DNA of 64,000 nucleotides from Paragyromitra xinjiangensis (lineage: Eukaryota; Ascomycota; Pezizomycetes; Pezizales; Discinaceae): assembly GCA_038503065.1 (NCBI GenBank), contig JBCAMK010000011.1:124001-188000 (forward strand), in the 5' to 3' direction. Position numbers and translations under genes: made by a program. Shown piece by piece: positions 21,328 through 31,817 of this stretch (its first letter is position 1; the number at the start of each line of letters is the position of its first letter). Below the pieces are notes generated by a model. The model had not been told where the DNA came from and made no database searches. It was given only the letters and a program-made list of their open reading frames with translations.

Positions 21328-23073
21328 CATCAGTAAAAATTGATAAAGCCGCCCCGGCCACCTGGAGGTCTAGGCGGTCGGGCGGAATGTTACCCTTCTG
21401 TTAGGTTGCTGCAGCACCTCGGCGCGCCTGGGAGGCATGGTTTCTAGACCTTTGACCGCCCGGAGGAGGTCGTTTCCTCCTGTAGCAAGTGGTGTAGTGG
21501 GCTGCTTCTGGGCGTGGGTGGTCCCTCGCTGCCGCAGAATTTGGCAGCAGTTCGCCCTGTAGAATGGATTTGCACAGTATGCTTGTAGGGCCTAGAATAT
21601 TCGAGAATCACTTGTATGGAACCAATATCATTGACAATTGCTTTATTCTATGTATCTATCTATATATCTATGTACAAATATCGAGGGCGCAGCTAAACTA
21701 GTTTCTGTGGAAGCTGCAGCAGCGAATCGACAACCTGCCAGAGGCAGGCAGCGAATTGACCATATGGCGCAGGCAGCAGAAGCTCAGGCAGCGAATTGAC
21801 CATATGGCGCAGGCAGCAGAAGCTCAGGCAGCGAATCGACCTATTGGCGCAGGCGCAGGAAGCTCAGGCAGCGAATTGACCATATGGCGCAGGCAGCGGA
21901 AGCTCAGGCAGCGAATCGACCTATTGGCGCAGGCGCAGGAAGCTCAGGCAGCGAATCAACCTATTGGCGCAGGCGCAGGAAGCTCAGGCAGCGAATTGAC
22001 CATGTGGCGGAAGCGGCGGAAGCGGCGGAAGCTGCAGCAGCAAATAGACCATGTGGCGGAGGCGGCGGAAGCTCAGGCAGCGAATTGACCTATTGGCGCA
22101 GGCGCAGGCTCAGGCTCAGGCTCAGGCTCAGGCAGCGAATTGACCATATGGCGCAGGCGCAGGCAGCGCAGGCAGCGAATCGACCTATTGGCGCAGGCGC
22201 AGGCGGCGGAAGCTCAGGCAGCGAATCGACCTATTGGCGCAGGCTCAGGCTCAGGCTCAGGCAGCGAATTGACCATTTGGCGGAGGCGGAGGAAGCTCGG
22301 GCAGCGGATCGACGACCTCCAGGAGGCGGCGGAAGCTCAGGAAGCGAATCGACCATATGGCGGAGGCGGAGGAAGCTTAGGCAGCAGATCGACGACCTCC
22401 AGGAGGCAGCGGAAGCTCAGGCAGCGGATCGATCAGCCAATTGAGCCGCCTCCTGAGCTCGCTTAGGCGGAAGCAGCGAAGCAGGCAGCCAGCGGAGGCG
22501 GAGGAAGCTGAAGCAGCGGATCAAAGCGAGTCTAGGAGACATATCAGCGGGAGTCAAATAAACGGAATCAAGACGTTACCTAGGAGGTTCTTTGCAAGCA
22601 GAGCTTAGTACTTCGGGCCTAAAAGTCACGATGTCAGCAAAGTACTATGGTACAGCGAGGTGGGGAATGGAGGGAATAGGGGGAGGTATGGGAGGAGAGA
22701 CGGGAAGGAATAGGGGGAGGTGGAGATTGCTGTCTTACTAGGCGTTGCTTTGGCGACGACAAAGTGATGACTAAGTGACCACAGAGTGATGACTAAGCGA
22801 CCTCCAGATTTTTCAAAATCGCTAAGTGCCTGGGAGGCGAGTGAATTTTGCTAAGTCCCAGGCTTTTAGGGACTTAGAAAAAATTCGATCGAAAATTTGC
22901 AAAGTGCTCAAGCTGCCACCCAGCGCTGTCGGATGATGGGAGGTCGCCCGGGAAGCGCTACAGGTACCAAGCGGCGCCAGGGGGAAGCACAGCTTGCAGC
23001 TAGTTTCGCCTGGGCGCGGCAGGCGGTCGGGCGGAATATGTACCTATTGGGCGCAATTTTTTTTTTACTGATG
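21328..23073. repeat. Composite repeat: CATCAG ends, 40-bp minisatellite, about 620-bp tail
   Basis: Begins CATCAGTAAAAATTGATAAA and ends TTTTTTTTTTACTGATG. Between about 21710 and 22450 lies a minisatellite with a 40-bp unit (GACCATATGGCGCAGGCAGC followed by AGAAGCTCAGGCAGCGAATT), including hexamer expansions of CAGGCT. The tail (about 22450-23073) recurs at 36830-37437. The motif AGGCGGTCGGGCGGAA occurs near both ends (21372, 23021). Because 40 is not a multiple of three, the array keeps all plus frames open; the long Ala/Glu or Gly/Ser ORFs here are artefacts. Confidence 0.75.
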
Positions 23074-23421
23074 GACCATATGGCAGAAGCTGCAGCAGCT
23101 GCAGCAGCGAATAGACCATGTGGCGGAGGCGGCGGAAGCTCAGGCAGCGAATTGACCAATTGGCGGAGGCTGCGGAGGCTGCTGCAGCAAATCGATCAAT
23201 TGACTGAGGCGGCAGAAGCTTAGGCAGCGAATCGACCATATGGCGGAGGAAGCTCAGGCAGCGGAGGCTCAGGAAGCGAATCGACCATATGGCGGAGGCG
23301 GAGGAAGCTTAGGCAGCAGATCGACGACCTCCAGGAGGCGGCGGAAGCTCAGGCAGCGGAGGTTGCTGCAGCGAATCGATCAATTGACTGAGGCAGCGAA
23401 TCGACCATGTGGCGGAGGCGG
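23074..23421. repeat. Second minisatellite block, cut by the gypsy element
   Basis: Same 40-bp unit family as 21710-22450, with GCTGCAGCAG expansions. It stops at the gypsy LTR and continues on the far side at 36809, so the retroelement landed in this block. Confidence 0.8.
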
Positions 23422-23818
23422 TGTGGGCGAGTGCGTAGGAGACTCTGCCAGTTTGATGCAGAGATCTGATATTCGCTGCCTTCGCGCTGTGAAGAAGAGA
23501 CTGCGTCGACGCGGACTTCGATGTCCTATAGCGAGGCACATATATGCGGATTATTAGGCGTGGAATTGAGCGAATAGGAAGGATATATTCGATACGAATA
23601 AGGCAAGGCAAAAGCCCGCCACAAAGGAATACGATACAAAAATAGATAGGTAGGTAGATAGATAGGAAAGAAATAGAGTAGTGAAAAGGATAAGAATCGA
23701 CAGGCAATGTTGAACAGTAATAGAAATCCTCCGCTGTCAATACCCCTAACCCTTATACACGTGACCGCGCATGTGACTTATCCATCGCTTCCTTCCACCT
23801 CCCGCGCACCCCACCACA
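23422..23818 (-). repeat. 3' LTR of the gypsy element (397 bp)
   Basis: On the minus strand it starts TGTGGTGGGG and ends GCCCACA. It contains one copy of the palindrome core GCGTCGACGC (23503-23512). Confidence 0.95.
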
Positions 23819-23836
23819 ATCCTCCCCTCCTACAAT
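23819..23836 (-). promoter_or_regulatory. Polypurine tract of the gypsy element
   Basis: Immediately before the 3' LTR the minus strand reads GTAGGAGGGGAGGATT. A purine run at this exact place primes plus-strand synthesis in LTR elements. Confidence 0.75.
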
Positions 23837-23997
23837 GGCCGTCCCCTGGCCATTAACCCCCTTCCAAAACCGAGGAAACAAAGGAATCATATGCTAATCT
23901 ATACGTAGGAAACACGAGAAACAGAACGAAACAAGAAACAGACCAAACCAACCAAAGAAACCTCCCCTCCTAAGACTCTGCTCTCCTACCAATTCAT

Positions 23998-26900
23998 TCA
24001 CTTCCTCCGTCGCTTCTTCTTCCCTTCCGACGACGAGGAAAGTTTCCGCTTAGCAGGAGACTGCGTCGACGCAGGCTCTGCTAACTCGCGAGTCTCCGGA
24101 GGAGGCATATCCTCATTAGCAGCAGGCAGGGCAACGTCAGCAGCAGACGAATCCTTAGCAGCAACAGCAGCTGCGGCAGCGACATCAACAGGCGGATCCT
24201 CCAATTCCTTCCCCGAATCCTCCAATTCGGGCTCTATTTCCTTCTCCACCTCTAATTCCTCCCTAATAGGAGATACCACTTCCTCTTCCGACTCCACCTC
24301 CACTTCCGACTCCTTCCTAATAGGAGAGCCTAATTCCACCTCCGAATCCTCCACCTCCGACTCCACATCCGAACCAAATCCTGTCAGCGAATAGCCTCCA
24401 CGCAGCAACGATGTTACACCTACGAACTGACTAACTAATAGTTCACCGATACGGCTGGTTGTCAACCAGGCTGATTTAGGTTACATGCATGCGCTTACGA
24501 TATATTCTTCTCATTGATAAAGCATGCACCTCGCCTCATTCTTATCTATGGTCGGGGAACGTCGGGAGTATATTTCTTTGGTGTGGCATAATGTTTTCAG
24601 GGTCAAAAGGATTTCCACTTATGTTTTCTGTTTGGAATCGCATAACATAACTTCTGTATATATAGGAGGGGCTGCCCCCCTCCTCTCACTTCTTTCATCA
24701 TCACGACTGGAAGAAGAATCTTAACAATATCATTGTTCTATAAACTCTATCGTTACGCGGACCCTAAATTCCTATTCTAAATACTTGGGTCCTGCCAGGG
24801 TATCGTACCCTTTCAAGACCACTTCATTATTAGTCTTGCTATATTCGAACGGACTGTTCTTCTACCGTCTACCTATTCTTTGCCCTCAGGTTAAGTCTTA
24901 GGTGAAACGTCTCGCTTCGGTTGATATTCCTCTACCTAGCTCGCTAGTCAATAGTGCTGTTAGGATAGTGACGATAAAGCTTAGGCGAGGCACTAACCTA
25001 CGGTCGCATCCTGCCAGCTGACAAACGACTCCTTGCCTTCCTTGGTAATTCGCATTGGAGGCTCCCAAGTGCCCGTATCTCTGGCGTGGAAATAGGAATT
25101 CGGGCCGAAATCTCGCCTCTCCGCCCACTCCTGGACCTTATACCCCTCCCACATAGCCTCCATCAACTTCCTCCGCACCTTTCTCACCAATTTCCACGCC
25201 TTCCGCTCATCTGCCCCCAGCAAGATCTCCAACTCCCAACGCACACGAGCAGACTCCCAATCCACCAATCCCAGCAGCGCATCTCCGATTCCCCACACAC
25301 CTCGGACCTCTGGCGTACTCGCAAAGCGTGCTTTAGGGCGGCTATGGGCGTTAATTTGCCCAGTAGGATTCCGTGGCAGCACGGTCAGCGAACGATGTGC
25401 TTCGGCGATATCAGCACGTGAGCCCATCTCCAGGAATTCCATGGCTTCTCCGTCTCCCTGGATGGCTGTGGGCCAATTATTCACCGTTCTTCGCTGCAGA
25501 ATTGCCTTATCCTTGGCGCCAGCAGTTGCCCCGTGAATTAGATGCGGCAGCGTAATTCGGAGATCTCCAGGCGCACAGACGATATTCGTTTCCTTGCCAA
25601 ACGAAGCTTCATCCTCCTGCAGATACGTTTTAGTGGTTCGGAAAGAGTTGCCGTCTTTGGCATCTCCACGCGCTTCCACACGAGCCCACCAATCCCCGAG
25701 GTGATTCTGGAAGCCTTCAACGACTGCGGTACAGCCTTCCGGGATCTCCTGATCCAGCGAGAGTGAGGTCTGGATGTGATTCACTCCCACGCCCGTATCT
25801 AGAGCCTTCCGAGGATTCAGATCTATATGGCGGAATTGCGTATAATCTCCAGGCAACGAAAACTTGGCATAGTGAGGAAATGCCAGCATACGATAGGCGC
25901 GGTCCGACCTCGCAGCCAACACCAAAACGTAATACACGGGGTCTTGCCTAATTGCCTGCTGTAATACGGAGTGATAGCAATTCCGCAGCCAGCCCGTTGA
26001 ATCACTCCGTTGATGGTGGAGATATAGGTCGAATTCCTCCGAGATCTTAGCCCAAAGCTCCGTTTCCTCCGTCAACCACCTAAACGCCGGAACCACACAA
26101 TTGCCTTTCTCCAGAAACGCATCCCAAGCCTCCTGACTGCCAAAGCGCGCAAAGATTTCCCCTCTATCAAACTGCGGAAGTTCCCACGGAATTGGCTTCC
26201 ACAGCAAAGATCCCAAATCGTCCGCCTCCACTCTAGCCCTCGCTCCTTTCCTAAACCAGCCATAAGTCGCTGCGGCAGCGTGAAGATTCCCTATTGAATC
26301 CCACTGCCTGTGGATGTGCTGCAGGCGCAGCGTCATCTCCGCGCGGTTCAGGCGCTTGACATACAGGCCAACGTACGATGCCAGCCGCTGTAAGTGCTCC
26401 CAGCACAGATTATCAAGCCCTGCCTCCACGCCATCCAGTAGATATTTGCCCTGCGAGGCAAGCGGTACCACCTCTGCACTTCGATATTTGCGCAGATTAG
26501 AAACCCATGCCTTGGAGAGATATTCTCCACAACCACATGCTTCGGACTTATGGATATCCTCCTCCTCTTCCGTTTCCACACCTTTCTGCACCTCTTCCGC
26601 CTCTTCTTCCGCCACTTCCTTCCCCTTTCCTTTTTCCAGTTGGCGCTGCGCTTGCGCCTCCACAGCCTTACCAACCACCTCATCCTCCTCCGGCACCAAG
26701 TGAGGAGTCTGCGTCGACGCGGAGTCCTGATCTTCCGCCCCACTCTCCACTTCCTCCACTACTCTCTCCAGCGACTTCCCCTTCTTAGCAGCCTTTGGCT
26801 TAATCTGCTTCGGCCTAACTTCCACAGGCCACGCCAACACCAAATCCTCATCCCGAACCTCCTCTTTCATTTCCTTCCCCTCTCCTGCCTTCGTTAACCA

Positions 26901-27635
26901 TTCCTTGGCATATGCCACATCTTTAGGCATGAATACCAAGGCTTTCTGTTGGCCGGAGGTTCGATCCTGCAGGCGCATTCGATAGCCTGCATCCAGCGCC
27001 TTCCAGGCTTGGCTCATTGACCACCCATCTCGAGCAATTGCCGCTAATTGACGTAGGAAATGCTTTGAGAATTGGCGCAGGCGGTACTCTTGTGGATCGA
27101 ACTCCTCCTCCCATTGGTCGCCCCACTTCTCACAAATCAACTTCCTCGCCCTCTCCTTCCTGCCATCTGTGGCTCTATAACGCTCTTGCGCCGGCGCAAT
27201 CACATTATCATAGTCCATCATAGCCCTAAACGCCGCTTCTCCACCAAACTGATCCCATAGCCCCTCTTTCTCCACATAATCGGCCCAAATCCGCGAGATT
27301 CCCTCATCTGATACCTCCTGCGCCTCTGCAAACACCTCCAGGACATCCTTAGCAACGGCGGCTCGAGATACGGGATCTTTGTGCGCTGCCATGGTCTTCT
27401 CGATTAGACTGCGCAGGCCATGTTTGGCGCGCTGCTGCAATACGCTTTCTCTCGTGATTTCGACGATTTCGTTGGTGCCCGTATGGCCTGAGGTTTTCGG
27501 CGCTCTGTGTACCATTTTCTTGACCGTACTTGGCGACAGCGACTCTGACTTGCTGCTTCTCGTTTTTCTGCCTTCTGGAGTGCTGGGGCCAGCCGGCTCA
27601 TTTATGGGAGTGAACATGGCGCGCTGCTGTTTCAT
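23998..27635 (-). pseudogene. Gypsy ORF3: 2OG-Fe(II) oxygenase-like protein (about 1,006 codons), interrupted by a solo LTR
   Basis: The frame runs from ATG 27635 to 25029 and resumes in the same frame at 24411 after removal of a 612-bp LTR plus one AACGA, ending at 23998. The N-terminal third is helical (SRAAVAKDVLEVFAEAQEVS, EYRLRQFSKHFLRQLAAIAR). An acidic linker follows, then a domain with FRHIDLNP (HxD, about residues 603-605), DQEIPEGCTAVVEGFQNHLG, and GDLRITLPHLIHGATAG (distal His about 701) with RR about 14 residues later. That HxD...H...R order is the iron and 2-oxoglutarate binding signature of the double-stranded beta-helix dioxygenases. The C terminus is acidic, then basic (AKRKLSSSSEGKKKRRRK), which looks like a nuclear localisation signal. 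Apart from the LTR insertion the frame is open. A role in DNA or protein modification for the element is inference. Confidence 0.7.
24412..25023 (+). repeat. Solo LTR nested in gypsy ORF3, TSD AACGA
   Basis: Starts TGTTACACCTACG and ends CCAGCTGACA. AACGA stands at 24407-24411 and 25024-25028. It has a TATA-like TGTATATATAGG near 24655. Excision with one duplication rejoins ORF3 exactly in frame. Confidence 0.9.
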
Positions 27636-28302
27636 GATGACGTAGTAAAGCAAACAAAGAAATGGTGCCCAACTTGAAAGCACTGATATCTATGCGTCGA
27701 GGGTCAACTTGATATCGAGGGTCAGCTTGATAGCGAAGGAATCAAACTGATTGCGGAGAGTTCGATGAGATCCTTCCTTTAGGCGAGAGATGTAAGGGAT
27801 TAGTCCTAGGAAGCAGGTTTGCTTCCCCCTCCCCTCCTAATAAAGAAGAGGTCATGGCGTTTCTGATACCTCTGCGTCATAGCCCTAAGCCCTATCCCGC
27901 CGGCGATTCCCGCAGAGCCCCAACCTTAATTCGACTTCCACCACCTCTTCCACTGAAACATAGGAAAATACACTAAATCCGCCAAATACAGGTACAAAAA
28001 TAGGAAAAATACAGCTAATAGAAACATAGAATTCCGAAGGAATTAAACAGGAATTGACTGAGGAATATACGAAGGAATAGACGACTAGATACGAAGGAAA
28101 TACAGGCAAATAGAGACGAATCAACTGACGAATTGACCAGGAGTATACGAAAGAAACGACGAATAGTAGACCAAGGAATACATGAAGGGAATACAGGTAA
28201 ATAGATACGAAAGAAACGATGAGTAATAGACGAAGGAAACGACGAATAAGAGCCAAAGAAACGGTACAAAGGAAGCTCGTAAGGGACCCCCTTTTAGTGG
28301 TA
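27636..28302 (-). promoter_or_regulatory. Spacer between integrase and ORF3, possible ORF3 promoter
   Basis: Noncoding about 670 bp. On the coding strand it is very pyrimidine-rich, with repeated TCGTCGTTTC and CGTATCTATTTACCTGTATT-like units at 27990-28260 and a TCGAGGGTCARCTTGATA duplication at 27696-27735. Pyrimidine-rich tracts before an ATG resemble fungal promoters, so ORF3 may have its own transcript. This is inferred from composition only. Confidence 0.35.
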
Positions 28303-29748
28303 TTAAGGCAACTGCACGTAGAAGCCCCAGTCTTTCTTAGGCTTCACACGCTTACCATCAACCACAGAAACATCCTCTTCCTCTATTTCCATATCTTCTT
28401 CTACTTCCGCCTCTTCTTCCGCCTCCTCCTGCGGTTCCCGCGTCAATGCGGACACTTCCGCGTCCTTCTCTCCTAATTCTTCAGCGGATTCCTCTGCGAC
28501 TTCCCCTGCGCGTTGAAAGAAGCGTTTAACACGATCTGGAGGCGTAGTACCGCCTAAAAGCGTGCCATCAAGCTCCTCCAAAACCACAGTGCCTACAGGA
28601 GATATTTCCCGAATTCGAAAGGGCCCACACCATCTATTCGCCAGCTTATCACTCCACTGCTTTTCCAGCTTCGTATTATGGAGAAGCACGAGATCTCCAA
28701 CACTTAAAGTCTGTGAATTAGGCCGTCTTCTCCTGTGGGAGTCGAAATACCGCTTATTCTCCGACCTGCTTTCTCTCAGCCGAATTGCTGCTTCCTCAAT
28801 ATCCTCGTCTCGCATCTCCAATTGCCTGGCCCGAGCTGCCAATAAATCCGCCCTAGAGTGGATATCCTGCCACTCAATACTGCCCCACGAACTCAAGGTT
28901 ATTTCCACTGGAAGCACACACTGCCAACCAAAAACGAGCTCAAAAGGCGCCTTTCCTGTGGACCTTCTGACCGTAATTCGATCAGCCCAAAGGACGGAGT
29001 GGAGATGATTAGGCCAATCCTTCAGCTGTTTGGAGATCTTCTGCAAAGCATCCACTATTTGCTGATGCCCACGCTCGACCAGTCCATTTGCCTGCGGATG
29101 ATATGCGGAAACGACCTTCCTGTTGATATTGTATCGATTGCACAGGCGCTCTGTAAAGGCTTTATTCTCCGGTCCTCCGTCCACCACAATCTTCCTAGGG
29201 CAGCCAAATCGAGAAATCACCTCCTGGAATAGGAAATCCGCCACTTTCTCCGAGCTTCCTCTAGTTAACGCACGCCCTTCAGCCCAGCCTGAGAAATCAT
29301 CTCTAGCAAGAACTAGATACCGATTTCGATCACTTCCAGCAGGCATATGCACGGTATCTACACAGACCTTCTCGAATAGCGAAGTGCCAAATGTAGGATG
29401 TAATTCGTCGGGGTATCTGGCCGAAGCTCGAAGTTGGCATTGCTCGCACGTGCGAACTAATTCCTCCACATCCTTGGCTAATCCACGCCACCAGAAACGC
29501 TGAGATATCTTCTTAAACGTGCCTTCTCTGCCTCTATGCCCTGAGTCGTCATGGAGATCCTTCAGAATCTGCTGCTTTTCTGGTCCATTGCATATCACTC
29601 GCTTCGGCGGCTGGTTCTCACGACCTCTCCGGAATAGATGCCCGTCTCGAATTAGGAATTTGGTTGCTTCTTGTCTAAACGCCTTTCGCTGCTTCTCCGA
29701 GAGGTCTTCTGACATAGTTAGAGATTCCAGGAATTCACCAATTTGCTG
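28303..29748 (-). pseudogene. Gypsy integrase domain of pol
   Basis: Same frame as RT/RNase H but separated from it by a TAG at 29751-29749; the frame reopens at once and the first Met codon is at 29715. Counted from that Met there is an HHCC zinc site (H55, H60, C90, C93), then D120, D179 and E214 (VCVDTVH, VVDGGPENK, GLVERGHQ) with the canonical 35-residue gap. A GPY/F-type tail (LANRWCGPFRIREI) and a long acidic C terminus follow. No chromodomain was recognised. The domain itself looks intact; the TAG fits a lost CAG. Product: integrates element cDNA in the nucleus. Confidence 0.9.
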
Positions 29749-31809
29749 CTAACGACCATTATACTCTCCTTTGGCTAAGCATACAAAAGGATTAATAGGA
29801 CCTCGCGTCGACGCGGACTCTCCTGCGGTTACCCGGCTGGCGAATAGTTGATCATCGAGGAATTCCTCTAATTCCTCCACATCTTCCACCTCTGCTTCCG
29901 CTACATCCTCTTCAGTCCCCTTACGCCTCGATAATCCATCTGCTGCAGTATGCTGCTTTCCTGGAACGTGGACCACGTCGAAATCGAAGAGACGAATCCA
30001 CGCAATCCAACGAGTGACCATTGCGCCTGGAAGATCATTAGCAGGGAGATTCAATTGGTGAACCAGCGTTCGAGCGTCGATTTCCACACGGAATCTAACT
30101 CCATAGAGCCAAAAGCGCATCTTCTTCAGCACCTTGAGCAGTCCTTTGCACTCTTTCTTCCCCGCGTCATACTGCCTCTCTGCAGGCGCCCACAACCCGC
30201 TCTCATACCTGCAAGGATGCCTTATATCTCCTAATAATTGCATTAAAACGGCACCCCAACCTTCTCCTCCGGCATCCACCCCTGAAATCAGCAGGCCTGC
30301 CAACGGACCATATTGTGGCGTAGCCAGCGCTGGCGCAGTAGTAAGTGCCTTTTTGATCGTTTCCATTGCTTCTTCCTGCTCTTCTGCCCATACGAAAACC
30401 ACACCTTTTCGCTGTAGGAAGAATAACGGCGCTGCGATAATTGCAAATCCTTCGATCCAAATTCTATAATAGGTGGCAACTCCTAGAAAGGCTCGGACTT
30501 CCGTAACTGAATCGCAGGCAGGCCAAAGTACGATCTTTTCCACTTTCTTTGCATCAGGAAATCGCCCTTCTTCCGTACAAACGAATCCCACGATCTTGAT
30601 TCCAGGCTTGCACCAAGAAGACTTAATTCCCGCCACTGTGGCACCTGCCCTTTCGTAATCTGCTAGGACTCAGTCCAAATTGACGATATCCTCTTGTACG
30701 AATCTTCGAATTCCAGGGCTTATTTCCTCATCATCATACCGCGAAGTTGGCCCTTTTACGCCCACGTCATCTAGAAAGACTCTGCAGCGCTCCGGGATAT
30801 TATCATGCTGCGCTTTGGAGTTGATTCGCTGAAATGCCTGTACTGAATTCGTGCCTCCTTGCACCATTCGAGTATACCGAAGCAGGCCTAAAGGGGTCTG
30901 AATAGCAGTCATATCTCTGCTTTCCTCCGCTAAATCCACCTGATCATAGCCGGAGAATAGATCAATAATTGAAGCTATTGCCATTCCAGCGAATTCTTCG
31001 CTGAATTCGTCAACTCTAGGGGGTAATGCCACGTCTAATATCATATGGCTGTTGGCTTTGGTGAAGGAGGCGACTAATCGATGCCCGCCCTGCTTTTTCT
31101 TTACTAGAAACCAAGGATTTCGATACGGTCCACGGCAGCGCTCCAGAGTGCCTCCTGCCATCCGCGCCTTTAGGATTTCAATAACCTCCCCTTCTAGGGC
31201 TCTGGGTGTCTTGAAGGGAGCTTCCTGCCAGGGCACGTGTGGAATCGTCCGAATTACGTGTGGAGGCTCAACTTCCGACTTGAATAAGCCAATTTCTGTG
31301 AATTCGAATGCTACAGCAGCCTCCCTATTGTATAGCATTTCCATCAAAAGCTCTCGTTCCTTTGGCTGAAGATGCCCTATATCCATTTCCGCTATTCTTT
31401 CTTTCGTGAGACGAGATCCTCGTGGAACACTGCTGAATTTGGGTGTAAGGATATGATCAAAAGGGCCAACGGGCTTATCCAGCCCTCGCCTCTTTTCTTC
31501 CTTCAGGCAATCCTGCTTCCAATTCGGATTTCCTTCTGCAGCGCCGCCATCACCTTTGACGTTCTGCGGTCGCACCTTCTCCTTCTTATTCTTATACAGC
31601 CTCCTGCTGCTTACTCCACTTCCCGCTCGCTGAATTTCATTCCATACTGTCAAACACCGCCGCATCCGCACCTCTCTTTCCGCACCTCGCAAGACTCCGC
31701 GTCGACGCGGAGTCTCCTGCGCTCTTCGGACCACACCCCTCACTTCCGCCACTTCCACCACTTCCGCCACTTCCTCCGGAGGTTTCCGCCGCCTCTTCTC
31801 AGTAAGCAC
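29749..31809 (-). pseudogene. Gypsy reverse transcriptase and RNase H
   Basis: RT motifs include RNPWFLVKKKQGGHRLVASF, IIDLFSGYDQVDL and the catalytic VFLDDVGVKGP (FxDD form). Then come the thumb and connection (VRAFLGVATYYRIWI) and RNase H (SGVDAGGEGWGAVL, AERQYDAGKKECKGLLKVL, VEIDARTLVHQLN). A TGA at 30672-30670 splits the frame after IVNLD, where CGA (Arg) suits the family. The frame lies in -1 relation to the protease frame, with overlap near 31818, consistent with -1 ribosomal frameshifting or an indel. The N-terminal linker contains a perfect palindrome around GCGTCGACGC read in a different frame from its other copies. Confidence 0.9.
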
Positions 31810-31817
31810 CTCCGCGC

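Noticed and set aside
21756..22466. Long ORFs of 108-186 codons with Ala/Glu- or Gly/Ser-rich repeats
   Set aside because: They are translations of the 40-bp minisatellite in successive frames. All plus frames are open there because the unit length is not divisible by three.
24996..25002. ACCTACG present at 24418 and 24996 as a 7-bp target duplication
   Set aside because: Both copies lie within the LTR. The TG...CA ends with AACGA on both sides explain the insertion better and also restore the frame.
26314..27260. Plus-strand ORFs of up to 129 codons over gypsy ORF3
   Set aside because: They are shadows of the minus-strand ORF3, with Pro/Leu/Ser-rich composition caused by its acidic codons.
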